Shown: positions 35,494 to 44,728 of the stretch, piece by piece
Layout of the letters: each line of letters opens with the position of its first letter
How positions within the stretch are numbered: position 1 is the first letter of the stretch
DNA from: Granulicella sapmiensis
GTDB lineage: Bacteria > Acidobacteriota > Terriglobia > Terriglobales > Acidobacteriaceae
Length of the DNA: 64,000 nt
Direction of reading: 5' to 3'
Assembly: GCA_026225395.1 (NCBI GenBank)
Contig: JAMFSR010000021.1
Location: 288,027-352,026 of the forward strand
Notes under the pieces: generated by a model
The model's database searches: none
What the model was told of the DNA's origin: nothing
What the model saw: only the letters and a program-made list of their open reading frames with translations
Position numbers and translations under genes: made by a program

Positions 35494-35529
35494 GTGTTGT
35501 ATATGACTACAACACCAACCCACTGTCAA
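35494..35529 (-). promoter_or_regulatory. promoter and YtrA-type operator of the ABC operon
   Basis: Minus strand: a perfect TTGACA (35529-35524), then 17 bases, then TCATAT (35506-35501) as a weak -10. A perfect inverted repeat, GTGTTGTA (35494-35501) and TACAACAC (35508-35515) with a 6-base spacer, covers the -10. It is the likely binding site of the GntR protein encoded just downstream. Confidence 0.72.
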
Positions 35530-35834
35530 GACCTTTTCGCAAATAATTGCAAAAAGTTTTCGCCTATTAGAACCTTCGCTCGCCACGCTGCTAACAACGG
35601 CCCATCCGGCCTCGTGTTCGAAGACAACAACAGCTCGCGTGGTGAACTACCTATCGCGAAACATACTTCATCTCTAACCGCAAGGGCCGCCTATCCGACT
35701 TAGCAGGATCAATCTTCTTAACCGTTTCGTTGTGCGCTCCAACAGAATCACTCATCCCAGTCTTTGCGCATCCAATTTCGCTTTGCGGGTTTGCGCAATT
35801 TGATTAAGCTGTTTGAGTTGTCCATTTCTCCCCA
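35530..35834. other. intergenic region without recognizable gene
   Basis: Between the ABC operon promoter and the histidine kinase. Apart from an AT-rich start with two copies of TTTTCGC near 35537 and 35558, I see no gene, hairpin or strong promoter. Confidence 0.4.
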
Positions 35835-38210
35835 ATGCCAATTGAACCATCGGGTCATCCCAACAGAACAAGCGAACCGGACCGCCTGATCCATGGCAAC
35901 GGTCAGATGGCTGGGCTGATCCGGCATCACGACTGGAACTCGACTTCCCTCGGACCAATCGAAGGTTGGTCCGAAAGCCTTCTCTGCTCCGCCAATCTCA
36001 TGCTCGCGTGCGCTTTCCCCTCACTGGTTTTCTGGGGTAAAGACTTAGTGCAGCTCTACAACGATGCCTTCATCCCCCTCCTCGCCGAGCGCCATCCCTC
36101 AGGCCTGGGCCAGACCGCAGCGGTCTGCTGGTCGGACGCCTGGCAGATCGTCGGTCCAAACCTCGACCGTGTGATGACTGGCCGCGAAACGGTCTACTAC
36201 GAAAACACTGTCGTTCCCATCATCCGGAACGGCAAGTTGCAGGACATCCATTGGACCTACAACTACAGCCCGATCTTCGGCTCGGGTGGAGACGTTCTCG
36301 GCATCCTTGTTATCTGCCAGGACACCACCCGTGAAGTAAATGCAGCCCAGGAACTTCGCGAGACGGAAGCCCGTTCCTCGCGGGTACTCCAAAGCATCGG
36401 CGATGCGGTGATCGTGACAAACGCGGACACTCGCGTGGTCCGCATGAACCCCGCCGCCGAAGAACTAACCGGCTGGACTACGCAGGAAGCCAAAGGCGCG
36501 TTGCTCGCCGATGTCTTTCACATCGTGAACGAATCAACCCGCCTGCCTGTAGAGAGTCCCGCCGACAAGGTTAAGCACACGGGATCGGTTGTCGGTCTTG
36601 CGAACCATACAGTTCTCATCTCCAAAGACGGCAGAAGCACTGCGATCGACGATAGCGGCGCCCCCATCTTCGACGACAAGGGAAACCTCACCGGCATAGT
36701 CCTCGTCTTCCGCGATATCGAAGAAAAGCGTGCCGTAGAACGCGAAAAAGACCGAATCTCCGAGCGCCTGACCCAAGTCTTGGGCGTCACAACCGACGCG
36801 ATCGTGGGCATAGACCGCAACTGGATTATGACCTATCTCAATCCAAAGGCGGCAGAGCTATACGCCTCCGATCGACAGATCCTCGGCCGCACGGTTTGGG
36901 AGGCCTTCCCCGACGCAGCCTTCGAAGGCTCTCCCTACATCGAGCATTTCTACCGTGGCATGAACGAGAGAATTCCCAGCAGTTTCGACGCCCATTATCC
37001 TGACCCACTCAATCTCTGGCTGCACATCGACGTCTATCCAACTCCCGAAGGCATCGTCACCTTTTCGCGAGACATCACCGAAGAGCGAGCCGCTCGCGAG
37101 TCCTTAAAAGCAAAATCCGAACAAGCCGAAAGCCAGCTCGCCGAAATCGACACTGTCTATCGGACTGCTCCAATCGGCTTGGCGTTGTTCGATACCAAAG
37201 ACTTCCGCTACCTTCGACTCAACAACAGACAGGCGGAGTTCTTCGGTCTAAGACCTGATCAAATTGTTGGACGCACGCTCACAGAGATGGCTCCTATCGA
37301 AGGGCTCAAAGAACTGTTCGAGCAGGTGCTGGCTGGGCAACCGGTCGTCAACTTCCCTCTCGAAGGCGAATTGGTCACGCGTCCTGGAGAGCATCGTTAC
37401 TGGACAGTCAGTTACTTCCCCGTCATCGCAGCAGACGGCACCGTCCAGGCCATCACAGCAGCCTCTCTCGAAATCACGCAGCAGAAGAAGGCAGAACAAG
37501 CCTTGTTGCAGAGTGAAAAGCTGGCGGTCGTAGGAAGGCTCGCCGCATCCATCGCGCACGAAATCAACAACCCGCTCGAATCCGTCACCAACCTGCTCTA
37601 CCTCGCGGAACGCAGCGACGACCTGGCGGAAACAAGGGAGTACGTTCGGATAGCAGAGCGCGAGCTACGCCGCGTATCGGTCATCGCCAATCAAACGCTT
37701 CGCTTTCACAAGCAGTCGAGCAGTCCCCAGGAAATCTCTGGCGATCAGCTCCTCGAGAGCGTCACCTCCATGTTCCAGAGCCGAATCATAAACTCCGGCG
37801 TCCACGTCGAGGAGCGAAAGCGCGCATCCCGGCCAGTGCGATGCTTCGAAGGAGAGATTCGGCAGGTCCTCAGCAATCTGGTGAGCAACGCGGTCGATGC
37901 GATGCAGCCATTAGGTGGTGGCCGTCTCCTGCTACGCGATCGTGTCGGCACAGACTGGACGACAGGCAGACTCGGCCTCGTGATCACAGTCGCCGATACG
38001 GGCAGCGGCATGCCTGCTTCGGTAATCAATCGCATCTTCGAGCCGTTCTATACAACCAAAGGAATCAGCGGCACCGGCCTCGGCCTCTGGGTAAGCAGCG
38101 AGATCATTCACCGGCATCACGGCACGTTGCGCTTCCGCAGCAGCCAGATGGAAGGTCACAGCGGAACGGTCTTCAGCATGTTTCTTCCCTTTGACGCCGT
38201 GAGCCGCTAA
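35835..38210 (+). CDS. Multi-PAS sensor histidine kinase
   Basis: A 791-residue kinase without membrane segments. An N-terminal GAF/PAS-like domain (about 25-170, starting near NSTSLGPIEGWSESL) is followed by PAS domains at about 180-300, 310-420 and 440-550. The kinase core has the phospho-accepting His575 in SIAHEINNPLESV, the N box in QVLSNLVSNAVDAM, and G boxes DTGSGMP and GTGLGLW. No receiver domain or response regulator gene is adjacent, so the partner is unknown. The start ATG lacks a clear ribosome binding site. Confidence 0.9.
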   Translation: MPIEPSGHPNRTSEPDRLIHGNGQMAGLIRHHDWNSTSLGPIEGWSESLLCSANLMLACAFPSLVFWGKDLVQLYNDAFIPLLAERHPSGLGQTAAVCWSDAWQIVGPNLDRVMTGRETVYYENTVVPIIRNGKLQDIHWTYNYSPIFGSGGDVLGILVICQDTTREVNAAQELRETEARSSRVLQSIGDAVIVTNADTRVVRMNPAAEELTGWTTQEAKGALLADVFHIVNESTRLPVESPADKVKHTGSVVGLANHTVLISKDGRSTAIDDSGAPIFDDKGNLTGIVLVFRDIEEKRAVEREKDRISERLTQVLGVTTDAIVGIDRNWIMTYLNPKAAELYASDRQILGRTVWEAFPDAAFEGSPYIEHFYRGMNERIPSSFDAHYPDPLNLWLHIDVYPTPEGIVTFSRDITEERAARESLKAKSEQAESQLAEIDTVYRTAPIGLALFDTKDFRYLRLNNRQAEFFGLRPDQIVGRTLTEMAPIEGLKELFEQVLAGQPVVNFPLEGELVTRPGEHRYWTVSYFPVIAADGTVQAITAASLEITQQKKAEQALLQSEKLAVVGRLAASIAHEINNPLESVTNLLYLAERSDDLAETREYVRIAERELRRVSVIANQTLRFHKQSSSPQEISGDQLLESVTSMFQSRIINSGVHVEERKRASRPVRCFEGEIRQVLSNLVSNAVDAMQPLGGGRLLLRDRVGTDWTTGRLGLVITVADTGSGMPASVINRIFEPFYTTKGISGTGLGLWVSSEIIHRHHGTLRFRSSQMEGHSGTVFSMFLPFDAVSR

Positions 38211-38302
38211 GAACGCAGCTTTATAGAAGCCCCGAAGTGGAGGATGACGGTCAAGGAGTAGTTGCCGCCGGCGAAGGGTCCGGTGGCGCCGGAGACCTCA
38301 TG

Positions 38303-38956
38303 TCAAACTGTCTCTGGTGCTGCCAGGTATCGTTCAAACTGTTCGACAAATTGAGCGACATGCAGGCCATCCGCGAGTGCGTGATGCACGTGGATGGAGA
38401 CTGGCATTGTGAAGCGTTCTCCGGCTTCCGTGATCTTTCCAAACGTAATCAACGGCGCGGAGTGTCCGGCGGTCAAATTCCTTGCATGGGAGATGGACGT
38501 GAAATCGAGCCACGGCAGCACCGAAAACCGGATCAGGTCTTGCCCGTCGTATCGCTCCAAATCGTTTCTGCCCTTCACCCGCTCCAGTTCGACAGAGGCT
38601 TCTCGCACAAAGGAAAGAAGCTCAGGCTGGTAGGGATAGTATCCGAATCCGATGGTCCCATTCGACCGTCCGATGGCGCTTCCGCCATGGATGGTCGCGT
38701 ATCTCCATACCGCGCCATCGACGAGGCGAGTCTTAAAGTTTTCGACCTGATTCGCTGCGATCAATGCGCGGTGAACAAGTGTCAGAAATACCGAGATACG
38801 AGACCGCTTGGCGAAACGATACGACTCAGTGCAATCGACTCGCAGACAGACCCCGTGAAAGGGTTCGTCGAACGCACTAAAGAGTTGGAAAAGTTCGCTA
38901 CGCTCCCACGTTTTCAGGTCAATCTGGACTGCACCGGAACGGCTCTTCTCAAGCAT
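38303..38956 (-). CDS. Chloramphenicol acetyltransferase-like protein (CatA family)
   Basis: A 217-residue protein matching CatA length and order. The start MLEKSRSGAVQIDLKTWER aligns with the known CatA N-terminus, so the 25-residue in-frame extension is not used. The catalytic segment HVHHALADGLHVAQF has the active-site His followed by Asp, corresponding to the HHxxxDGxH motif (Ala-Leu-Ala replace the usual residues). It would acetylate chloramphenicol using acetyl-CoA as a trimer. Some CatA homologues are chromosomal and of unknown substrate, so resistance should be tested. It is convergent with the histidine kinase. Confidence 0.82.
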   Translation of the reverse strand: MLEKSRSGAVQIDLKTWERSELFQLFSAFDEPFHGVCLRVDCTESYRFAKRSRISVFLTLVHRALIAANQVENFKTRLVDGAVWRYATIHGGSAIGRSNGTIGFGYYPYQPELLSFVREASVELERVKGRNDLERYDGQDLIRFSVLPWLDFTSISHARNLTAGHSAPLITFGKITEAGERFTMPVSIHVHHALADGLHVAQFVEQFERYLAAPETV

Positions 38957-39057
38957 GATTGCTTCATCGTAATACGTCACGCAGCGATCATTTCCAGTGG
39001 GTCTCTTCCGGTTCAGGAACAGTACAGGCAAGGTTCCGATGAGCGAACACTAGCTCA

Positions 39058-39086
39058 TTGACTTTCTACCGCCAACTTCGTACAGT
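39058..39086 (+). promoter_or_regulatory. putative promoter of the TonB-dependent receptor
   Basis: TTGACT (39058-39063), a 17-base spacer and TACAGT (39081-39086), about 70 bases upstream of the receptor ATG, which itself is preceded by AAGGGGG. Confidence 0.5.
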
Positions 39087-39157
39087 CAAACCTTCACAAG
39101 ATCTTCAACAATAACAGTCAATCCACCTCAATCGAGGCTTTCCAAGGGGGTTAGACC

Positions 39158-42100
39158 ATGAAGCAGATGCAGTCTACGACAAAGTGTTTCCATTTGGCAG
39201 AAGCCGTTGCCCACACAAAGCTCCGCAAAGCATTTTTCATCCTCCTTCTTAGCTTCATCGCACTGATGAGCTCTTCCCCGCTCTATGGTCAGGCCGCTGG
39301 AAGTTTCTCCGGGAACGTTGTCGATAAATCCGGATCGAGTATCCCTGGCGCTGCCGTTACCGTGGTTTCTCCGGCGACCGGCCTCACGCGTACGAGCAAG
39401 ACGGACAGTGCCGGACACTATCTGATCCCGCTGCTCCCCGCCGGAACCTATACCGTACGCGTGGATACGACCGGCTTCCAAAGCGCTGCCTCGAAAGAGC
39501 TGGTGCTCCAGGTCCAGGAATCTCGCGAACTCGATTTTTCGCTCTCACCCGCCACGGTAAATACCACGATAGTCGTCACCGGTGACGCGGTTGCTCTCGA
39601 GACCGGCACTTCCTCCCTTGGCCAGGTCATCACCGCCCAGCAGGTATCGCAACTGCCCTTGAATGGACGCGATTTCGTGCAGCTCGCCACACTCACCGCC
39701 GGGGCTACGGCAGAGACCAGCACCAGCAGCTTCTTCACCTCCGGCGCTGACAGTGAAGTGGCGGCGCGCGGTTCTTTCTCTCTATCGGTTGGCGGATCGC
39801 GCCCTAACAGCACCGACTGGCTGCTCGATGGCGTCGACAACAACGAGCTCACCTCAGGCGGCATCGGCATCTTCTCCTCGATCGACGACATCCAGGAGTT
39901 CAAGGTTCTGACTTACACCTACTCGGCCGAGTACGGTACCCGTGCAGGCCCGACCGTTCTGGTCAGCACAAAGTCCGGCACGAATGCCCTTCACGGATCT
40001 CTCTTTGAGTTTGTGCGCAATACAAAACTGGATGCGCAAAACTATTTTTCCCAGACGCCCACGAAGTTCAACCTGAACCAGTTCGGCGGTGCCATCGGCG
40101 GCCCCATCGTCAAAGACAAGACCTTCTTCTTCGTCGATGCCGAACAGAAATTCCAGCGCGAGGGCACTACCTTTACAGGTCTCGTGCCTTCGCTGGCCAT
40201 GCGTGCCGGCAATTTCACGAACGACCCATTCGGAGGTGTGATTTCCTCTGGCCGCGCCATCATTAATCCCAACACAGGTACCGCGTTCCAATGCGATGGT
40301 GCTGGGAACCCCCTTCCTGCAGGCGCCGGTGGTGTCCAGGGCGCTGGGACACCTTGCGACAAAATTCCAACCAACCTGTTCAACAGCATTGGACAGGCCA
40401 TGATCAACCTGTATCCGGCGCCGAACGCGAACAACCCCAACGGAAACTATAACTTCGTCAACTCCCCCGTTCGCAGCTTGAACGAAACCAAGTTCGATGT
40501 GCGCGTAGACGAGACGTTCTCCAGCAAAGACACCGCCTTCGGTCGCTTCAGCTACGATCAGGCGACCTCGTATGTGCCTGGAGGTGGTGGGGTTGGATCG
40601 TTTGCCGAAGCCGGCGCGTTCGGCAGCAATCAACGGATCGCCAATCACGCACGAAACATCGCTCTCAGCGAAACCCACGTGTTCTCGGCCAAGATGCTCA
40701 ACCAGGCCAGCTTTGGCTACAACCGTATCTTCGACTACATTCTGTCGCAAGGCACGGGGACCTGCGCCTCGGCCAAGCTTGGCATTCCCGGCGCCAACCT
40801 CGGTTGCGGCAGTGGTACCAATCCCACCTGCGCTGCCGGCGCCTATAGCTGTGGATTGGTCTCAACAGATTTCGAGAACGGTGGCTATTGGGCCCTCGGT
40901 GATCGCGGTTACTCTCCCTTTCAAGGTGGAACCGACATCTTCACCTACAAAGACACGCTCGACATGATCCTGCGCAAGCATGAGCTGAGAATAGGCCTCG
41001 ATCTCCGAGCCAATCAGATGAATGTGGGCTCGGAAGCCTTCGCGGATGGTTTTTGGCTTGAGGGCCTCTTCGGCAACTCTACGGCGGGCACCGGTGCGTG
41101 TACGTCGAACGTGAACGGTTGTGCAGCCGCAGGCAATGTAGAGGCTGACTTCCTGCTCGGCCTTACGAGCGGCGGAGCCATTCACGATCAGACATACAAC
41201 GGCGCTGTCACAGGCCGTCGCTGGAAGATCATCCGCCCATTCGTCGCGGATGATTGGAGAGTGACTCCCTCCCTCACGCTGAACCTAAGCCTCGCCTATG
41301 ACATGACCACTCCAATCACGGAAGAGCATGGACGCATGGCCGACTACGTTCCTTCCACTACCGGCGGCAGCCTGCTCATCGCCAATCAAAACGGTGTAGG
41401 CGCGTCGGCAGGCATCAATATGGACTGGACGGCCCTTGAACCTCGTGTCGGCGCCGCCTGGAAAGTCTTTGGCAGCGACAAGACGGTGCTTCGCGGTGGC
41501 TATTCGCTGTACCACGACTCCTCCTGGAGCCAGGGCGCACAAGGCCTGTGGCAGAACCCGCCTTTCCTGGGAGAATCCGACAACTTCAGCGCTCCCAGCC
41601 TCTCCGCCGGCTTTGCGCTCCTTCCCACACCCTCCACCCTTGCGAACTACCAGGGCGCGTTTACTTATGAGCCCACAAACCTCAAGTTAGGCCGCGTCCA
41701 ACAGTACAACGCAAACGTCGAGCGCCAGTTGTTCGGCAGCCTTGTGCTGACCGGAGGCTATGCCGGCGCCCATGGTACCCACATCCTGATGCTCGGCAAT
41801 GACATCAACACAGGGGGACCTTCAGGATGCGCCGCGGCCGGCACAAACCACATCGGCTGTGTCGGTTCCGCCACCTATACGCCGAACTACGGGACCGGGA
41901 GCACGATTCTGGAGGCCGGCGATCTAGGCACGACCAGCTATAACTCGCTGCAGATCAAGGCGGAGACCAAGACCCCGAAGCATGGTCTCTACGCCCTTAT
42001 CGCGTACACCTACTCCAAGACCTACGACGATGGTCTGAGCGACGGCCTCGGTTCCGAGCTCAGCGCCCCCTACTTTCCTCTTCCCAACTGGCAGAGCCTG

Positions 42101-42736
42101 GACCATTCGTTGTCGCAGATCAATCTCGATAACAGCTTTACAGCCAGTGTCATCTACGATCTTCCCTTCGGCCGTGGAAGGCAGTTCGGCGCCGATTGGA
42201 ATGCTGTGACCAATAGTCTTTTGGGTGGTTGGCAGGTGACGCTGATCGAAAGAGCTTCTTCGGGATTCCCCGTTCCTTTGATCGATAGCAACAATCAATC
42301 CGGCGTCTCCTTCAACACCGGCGGCAACAGCTACGACTGGAACCGTCCGGACCAGGTCGCCGGCTGCAACGTGTACGCCGGAAACCACAGCGTCAGCGTT
42401 CATCGGTGGATCAACTCAGCCTGTTTCACCGCTCCTGCCGCCGGAAACCTGGGCGATGCGAAACGCGTCCCGGTCGTAGGTCCGGACTTCTGGAACAGCG
42501 ATTTCTCGCTGATCAAGCAGTTCGCTCTTCCGCGCAAAGATATGGGCCTGAACTTCCGCGCGGAGTTCTTCAACCTCTTCAACCATCCGCAGTTCGGGAT
42601 GCCCATCAATGATGTCAGCATTGCCGGTGCTTTGACCCCCGGCAACGCCCCCCCGGCCACCTCGTCATTCGGCGCCGTGAACTCCACGGTAAACAATCCT
42701 CGCCTCGTTCAACTTGCACTGAAGCTGGCGTTCTAA
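39158..42736 (+). CDS. TonB-dependent receptor with carboxypeptidase-regulatory N-terminus (Oar-like)
   Basis: A 1192-residue outer membrane receptor. A long signal region (about 20-45) ends in LYGQAA. A carboxypeptidase regulatory-like domain follows (about 48-130, SFSGNVVDKSGSSIPGAAV), then the plug (about 135-270, with QVSQLPLNGRDF), and a large beta-barrel ending in a C-terminal aromatic residue (LKLAF). This architecture is common and expanded in Acidobacteriota, where it is thought to import plant polysaccharide fragments. The ligand is unknown. There are no TonB or ExbBD genes nearby and no SusD-like partner. Confidence 0.93.
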   Translation: MKQMQSTTKCFHLAEAVAHTKLRKAFFILLLSFIALMSSSPLYGQAAGSFSGNVVDKSGSSIPGAAVTVVSPATGLTRTSKTDSAGHYLIPLLPAGTYTVRVDTTGFQSAASKELVLQVQESRELDFSLSPATVNTTIVVTGDAVALETGTSSLGQVITAQQVSQLPLNGRDFVQLATLTAGATAETSTSSFFTSGADSEVAARGSFSLSVGGSRPNSTDWLLDGVDNNELTSGGIGIFSSIDDIQEFKVLTYTYSAEYGTRAGPTVLVSTKSGTNALHGSLFEFVRNTKLDAQNYFSQTPTKFNLNQFGGAIGGPIVKDKTFFFVDAEQKFQREGTTFTGLVPSLAMRAGNFTNDPFGGVISSGRAIINPNTGTAFQCDGAGNPLPAGAGGVQGAGTPCDKIPTNLFNSIGQAMINLYPAPNANNPNGNYNFVNSPVRSLNETKFDVRVDETFSSKDTAFGRFSYDQATSYVPGGGGVGSFAEAGAFGSNQRIANHARNIALSETHVFSAKMLNQASFGYNRIFDYILSQGTGTCASAKLGIPGANLGCGSGTNPTCAAGAYSCGLVSTDFENGGYWALGDRGYSPFQGGTDIFTYKDTLDMILRKHELRIGLDLRANQMNVGSEAFADGFWLEGLFGNSTAGTGACTSNVNGCAAAGNVEADFLLGLTSGGAIHDQTYNGAVTGRRWKIIRPFVADDWRVTPSLTLNLSLAYDMTTPITEEHGRMADYVPSTTGGSLLIANQNGVGASAGINMDWTALEPRVGAAWKVFGSDKTVLRGGYSLYHDSSWSQGAQGLWQNPPFLGESDNFSAPSLSAGFALLPTPSTLANYQGAFTYEPTNLKLGRVQQYNANVERQLFGSLVLTGGYAGAHGTHILMLGNDINTGGPSGCAAAGTNHIGCVGSATYTPNYGTGSTILEAGDLGTTSYNSLQIKAETKTPKHGLYALIAYTYSKTYDDGLSDGLGSELSAPYFPLPNWQSLDHSLSQINLDNSFTASVIYDLPFGRGRQFGADWNAVTNSLLGGWQVTLIERASSGFPVPLIDSNNQSGVSFNTGGNSYDWNRPDQVAGCNVYAGNHSVSVHRWINSACFTAPAAGNLGDAKRVPVVGPDFWNSDFSLIKQFALPRKDMGLNFRAEFFNLFNHPQFGMPINDVSIAGALTPGNAPPATSSFGAVNSTVNNPRLVQLALKLAF

Positions 42737-42768
42737 ACAACCGGCGTTATTCCCGCAACAAGAGCATC

Positions 42769-42801
42769 AGACACGACCCGTCCTTAAGACGGGTCGTGTC
42801 T
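42769..42801 (+). terminator. terminator-like hairpin after the receptor gene
   Basis: Perfect 14-bp stem AGACACGACCCGTC/GACGGGTCGTGTCT with a 5-base loop 33 bases after the stop codon. It lacks a following T-run, so it may act as an mRNA-stabilizing end or a rho-assisted stop. Confidence 0.6.
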
Positions 42802-42904
42802 GTATTGCGGGCCAACGGTTCGAGTAAACTTCCTTCGTCGCAGCCCAACTCCACTTTTCGGCCACCAGCCTCCCGATTCCGCTTCCGCTGCTTTATCCTT
42901 AGCT

Positions 42905-44218
42905 GTGCTCGTCTTTCGAAACGCTCTCCGTTCCCTCGCCTTCCTCGCATCCATCGCCGCAACGGCCGCCTTCGCCGCGTCCACCATCACCGGCACGGTC
43001 ACCAACAAGACCACCAACAAACCCTCCGCAGGCGACACCGTCACCCTCATCCGCCTCGCCCAGGGCATGCAGGAAGCCAACCACACCACCACCGACTCCC
43101 ACGGCCGCTACTCCATCGACGTCGCCGATGATGGCATCCACCTCATCCGCGTCACCCATGACAAGGCCAACTACTTCCAGCCCGCCACCCCCGGCAGCAC
43201 CGTCGTCGACCTTGACGTCTACAACGCCGCCGCCAAGGTCAAGGGCGTTGCCGAAGAAGCCGACGTCATGCGCATCCAGTCCGACGCCTCCGGCACCGGC
43301 CTCCAGGTCGTCGAAAACCTCTTCGTCAAAAACGACTCCACGCCCCCCATGACCCAGTTCTCGAACGTTCCGTTCGAATTCACGCTTCCTGAAGGTGCCG
43401 TCATCGGCGGCTCCGCCGCTCTCGCCCCCGGCGGCATGCCCGTCCAGGCCGCGCCCGTTCCCCTTGCGGAGCACAACCACTACACCTTCCTCTTCCCCAT
43501 CCGCCCCGGCGAAACCCGCTTCCAGATCAGCTATCACCTTCCCTACAGCGGCAAGTTCACCTTCGCGCCGCACGAAAGCACCACCACCGACACCGTCGCC
43601 ATCATGCTCCCCAAAAGCATGACCTTCACACCCGTCTCAGGTGCTCCGTACAGCGCCGTCAACGACGAGGTGAACGCCCAGACCTTCGTCGCCCGCAACG
43701 TCTCGCCCGACTCCCCCATGGGCTTCACCCTCTCCGGCTCCGGCCAGCTCCCGCGCGATAGCAACTCCCCCGACGCCGGCGGCAATCAGGCCCCGCAGCA
43801 GGCCTCGGCAGACTCCGGCCAGCCACTTCCTGAAACCCAGAACACCATGCCCGGCCGCGGCCTCCAGAATCCGCTCGACCCTGAAGGCACCCGCGACCCC
43901 TGGGCCAAGTACAAGTACTGGATCCTCGGCGGCCTCGCCGTCCTGCTCGCGATCGCCGCCGGCGTCCTCCTCCGAAAGCCCTCAAACGTGGTGAGCGAAG
44001 GCTCCACAAACGTCCATACGCCACCACAAACCGACCATAGACTCGACCACAAAAATCACCACGATTTGCTCCTCCAGACCCTCAAAGAGGAGCTCTTCGC
44101 TCTTGAGACAGACCGCCTGCAGAACCGCATCTCAGAGCCCGAATACGCCGAACAAAAGGCCGCCATTGAGACTGTTTTGCGCCGCGCCCTCAACCGCAAA
44201 ACCGCTGTAACCGCCTGA
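42905..44218 (+). CDS. Carboxypeptidase-regulatory-domain protein with C-terminal CcmI-like helical segment
   Basis: A 437-residue protein with a GTG start and signal segment (about 1-22). It has an Ig-like carboxypeptidase-regulatory domain (about 24-100, ITGTVTNKTTNKPSAGDTV), a second beta-domain (about 120-265), a Pro/Gln/Asn-rich linker (about 275-320) and one TM (about 335-355, WILGGLAVLLAIAAGVLL). The cytoplasmic tail LKEELFALETDRLQNRISE followed by PEYAEQKAAIETVLRRAL has the helix-turn-helix pattern of the CcmI N-terminus and of the 90-residue gene at 31549. Six bases later a DUF4149 gene follows. Function unknown. Confidence 0.75.
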   Translation: MLVFRNALRSLAFLASIAATAAFAASTITGTVTNKTTNKPSAGDTVTLIRLAQGMQEANHTTTDSHGRYSIDVADDGIHLIRVTHDKANYFQPATPGSTVVDLDVYNAAAKVKGVAEEADVMRIQSDASGTGLQVVENLFVKNDSTPPMTQFSNVPFEFTLPEGAVIGGSAALAPGGMPVQAAPVPLAEHNHYTFLFPIRPGETRFQISYHLPYSGKFTFAPHESTTTDTVAIMLPKSMTFTPVSGAPYSAVNDEVNAQTFVARNVSPDSPMGFTLSGSGQLPRDSNSPDAGGNQAPQQASADSGQPLPETQNTMPGRGLQNPLDPEGTRDPWAKYKYWILGGLAVLLAIAAGVLLRKPSNVVSEGSTNVHTPPQTDHRLDHKNHHDLLLQTLKEELFALETDRLQNRISEPEYAEQKAAIETVLRRALNRKTAVTA

Positions 44219-44224
44219 AAATAA

Positions 44225-44728
44225 ATGACAACTGTCCTCAGAATTCTCCGCCTCATCGCCATCTCCACCTGGGTTGGCAGCCTGATTTTCTTCGGCTTCG
44301 TCGCCAAAGTAGCCTTCTCCACGCTTTCCGACGCCCACAGCGCCGGCGCAGTCGTCCGCGCCTCTCTTATCTCGTTGCACCACTTAGGTTTAGTCGCCGG
44401 CATGATCTACTTCTTCATCACGCTGGGCCTTCTTGCCACCCAGGGCGACACCCACCCCGCCCGCGCCGCGGAACTCGCTCTAATTATTGCAATGCTTGGA
44501 CTTACGCTCTACTCGCAGTACTCCATCCTGCCCCGTATGGAAGCTGATCGCGCCTCGCTCGGCGGCGACGTAGCTGCTTCCCCCGTCGATGCGCCAGCCC
44601 ACATCCACTTCGACCGTCTGCACAGTCTTTCAGTGAAAGTCGAAGGCGCTATTCTCATCGAAGGCCTTTTGTTGCTTGTACTTGCGCCGATTCACGGGCG
44701 CGACGACTTCGACCGCTTTGCCGCTTAA
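44225..44728 (+). CDS. DUF4149-containing membrane protein
   Basis: A 167-residue protein with four predicted TMs (about 8-30, 50-75, 82-102, 140-158). It contains conserved polar residues in WVGSLIFFGFVAKVAF and SLISLHHLGLVAGM, plus a cytoplasmic or periplasmic segment with DRLHSLSVKVEG. This matches DUF4149, whose function is not known. It lies 6 bases after the preceding gene. Its TAA stop shares TTAA with the stop of the convergent VWFA gene, so the two genes overlap by four bases. Confidence 0.82.
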   Translation: MTTVLRILRLIAISTWVGSLIFFGFVAKVAFSTLSDAHSAGAVVRASLISLHHLGLVAGMIYFFITLGLLATQGDTHPARAAELALIIAMLGLTLYSQYSILPRMEADRASLGGDVAASPVDAPAHIHFDRLHSLSVKVEGAILIEGLLLLVLAPIHGRDDFDRFAA

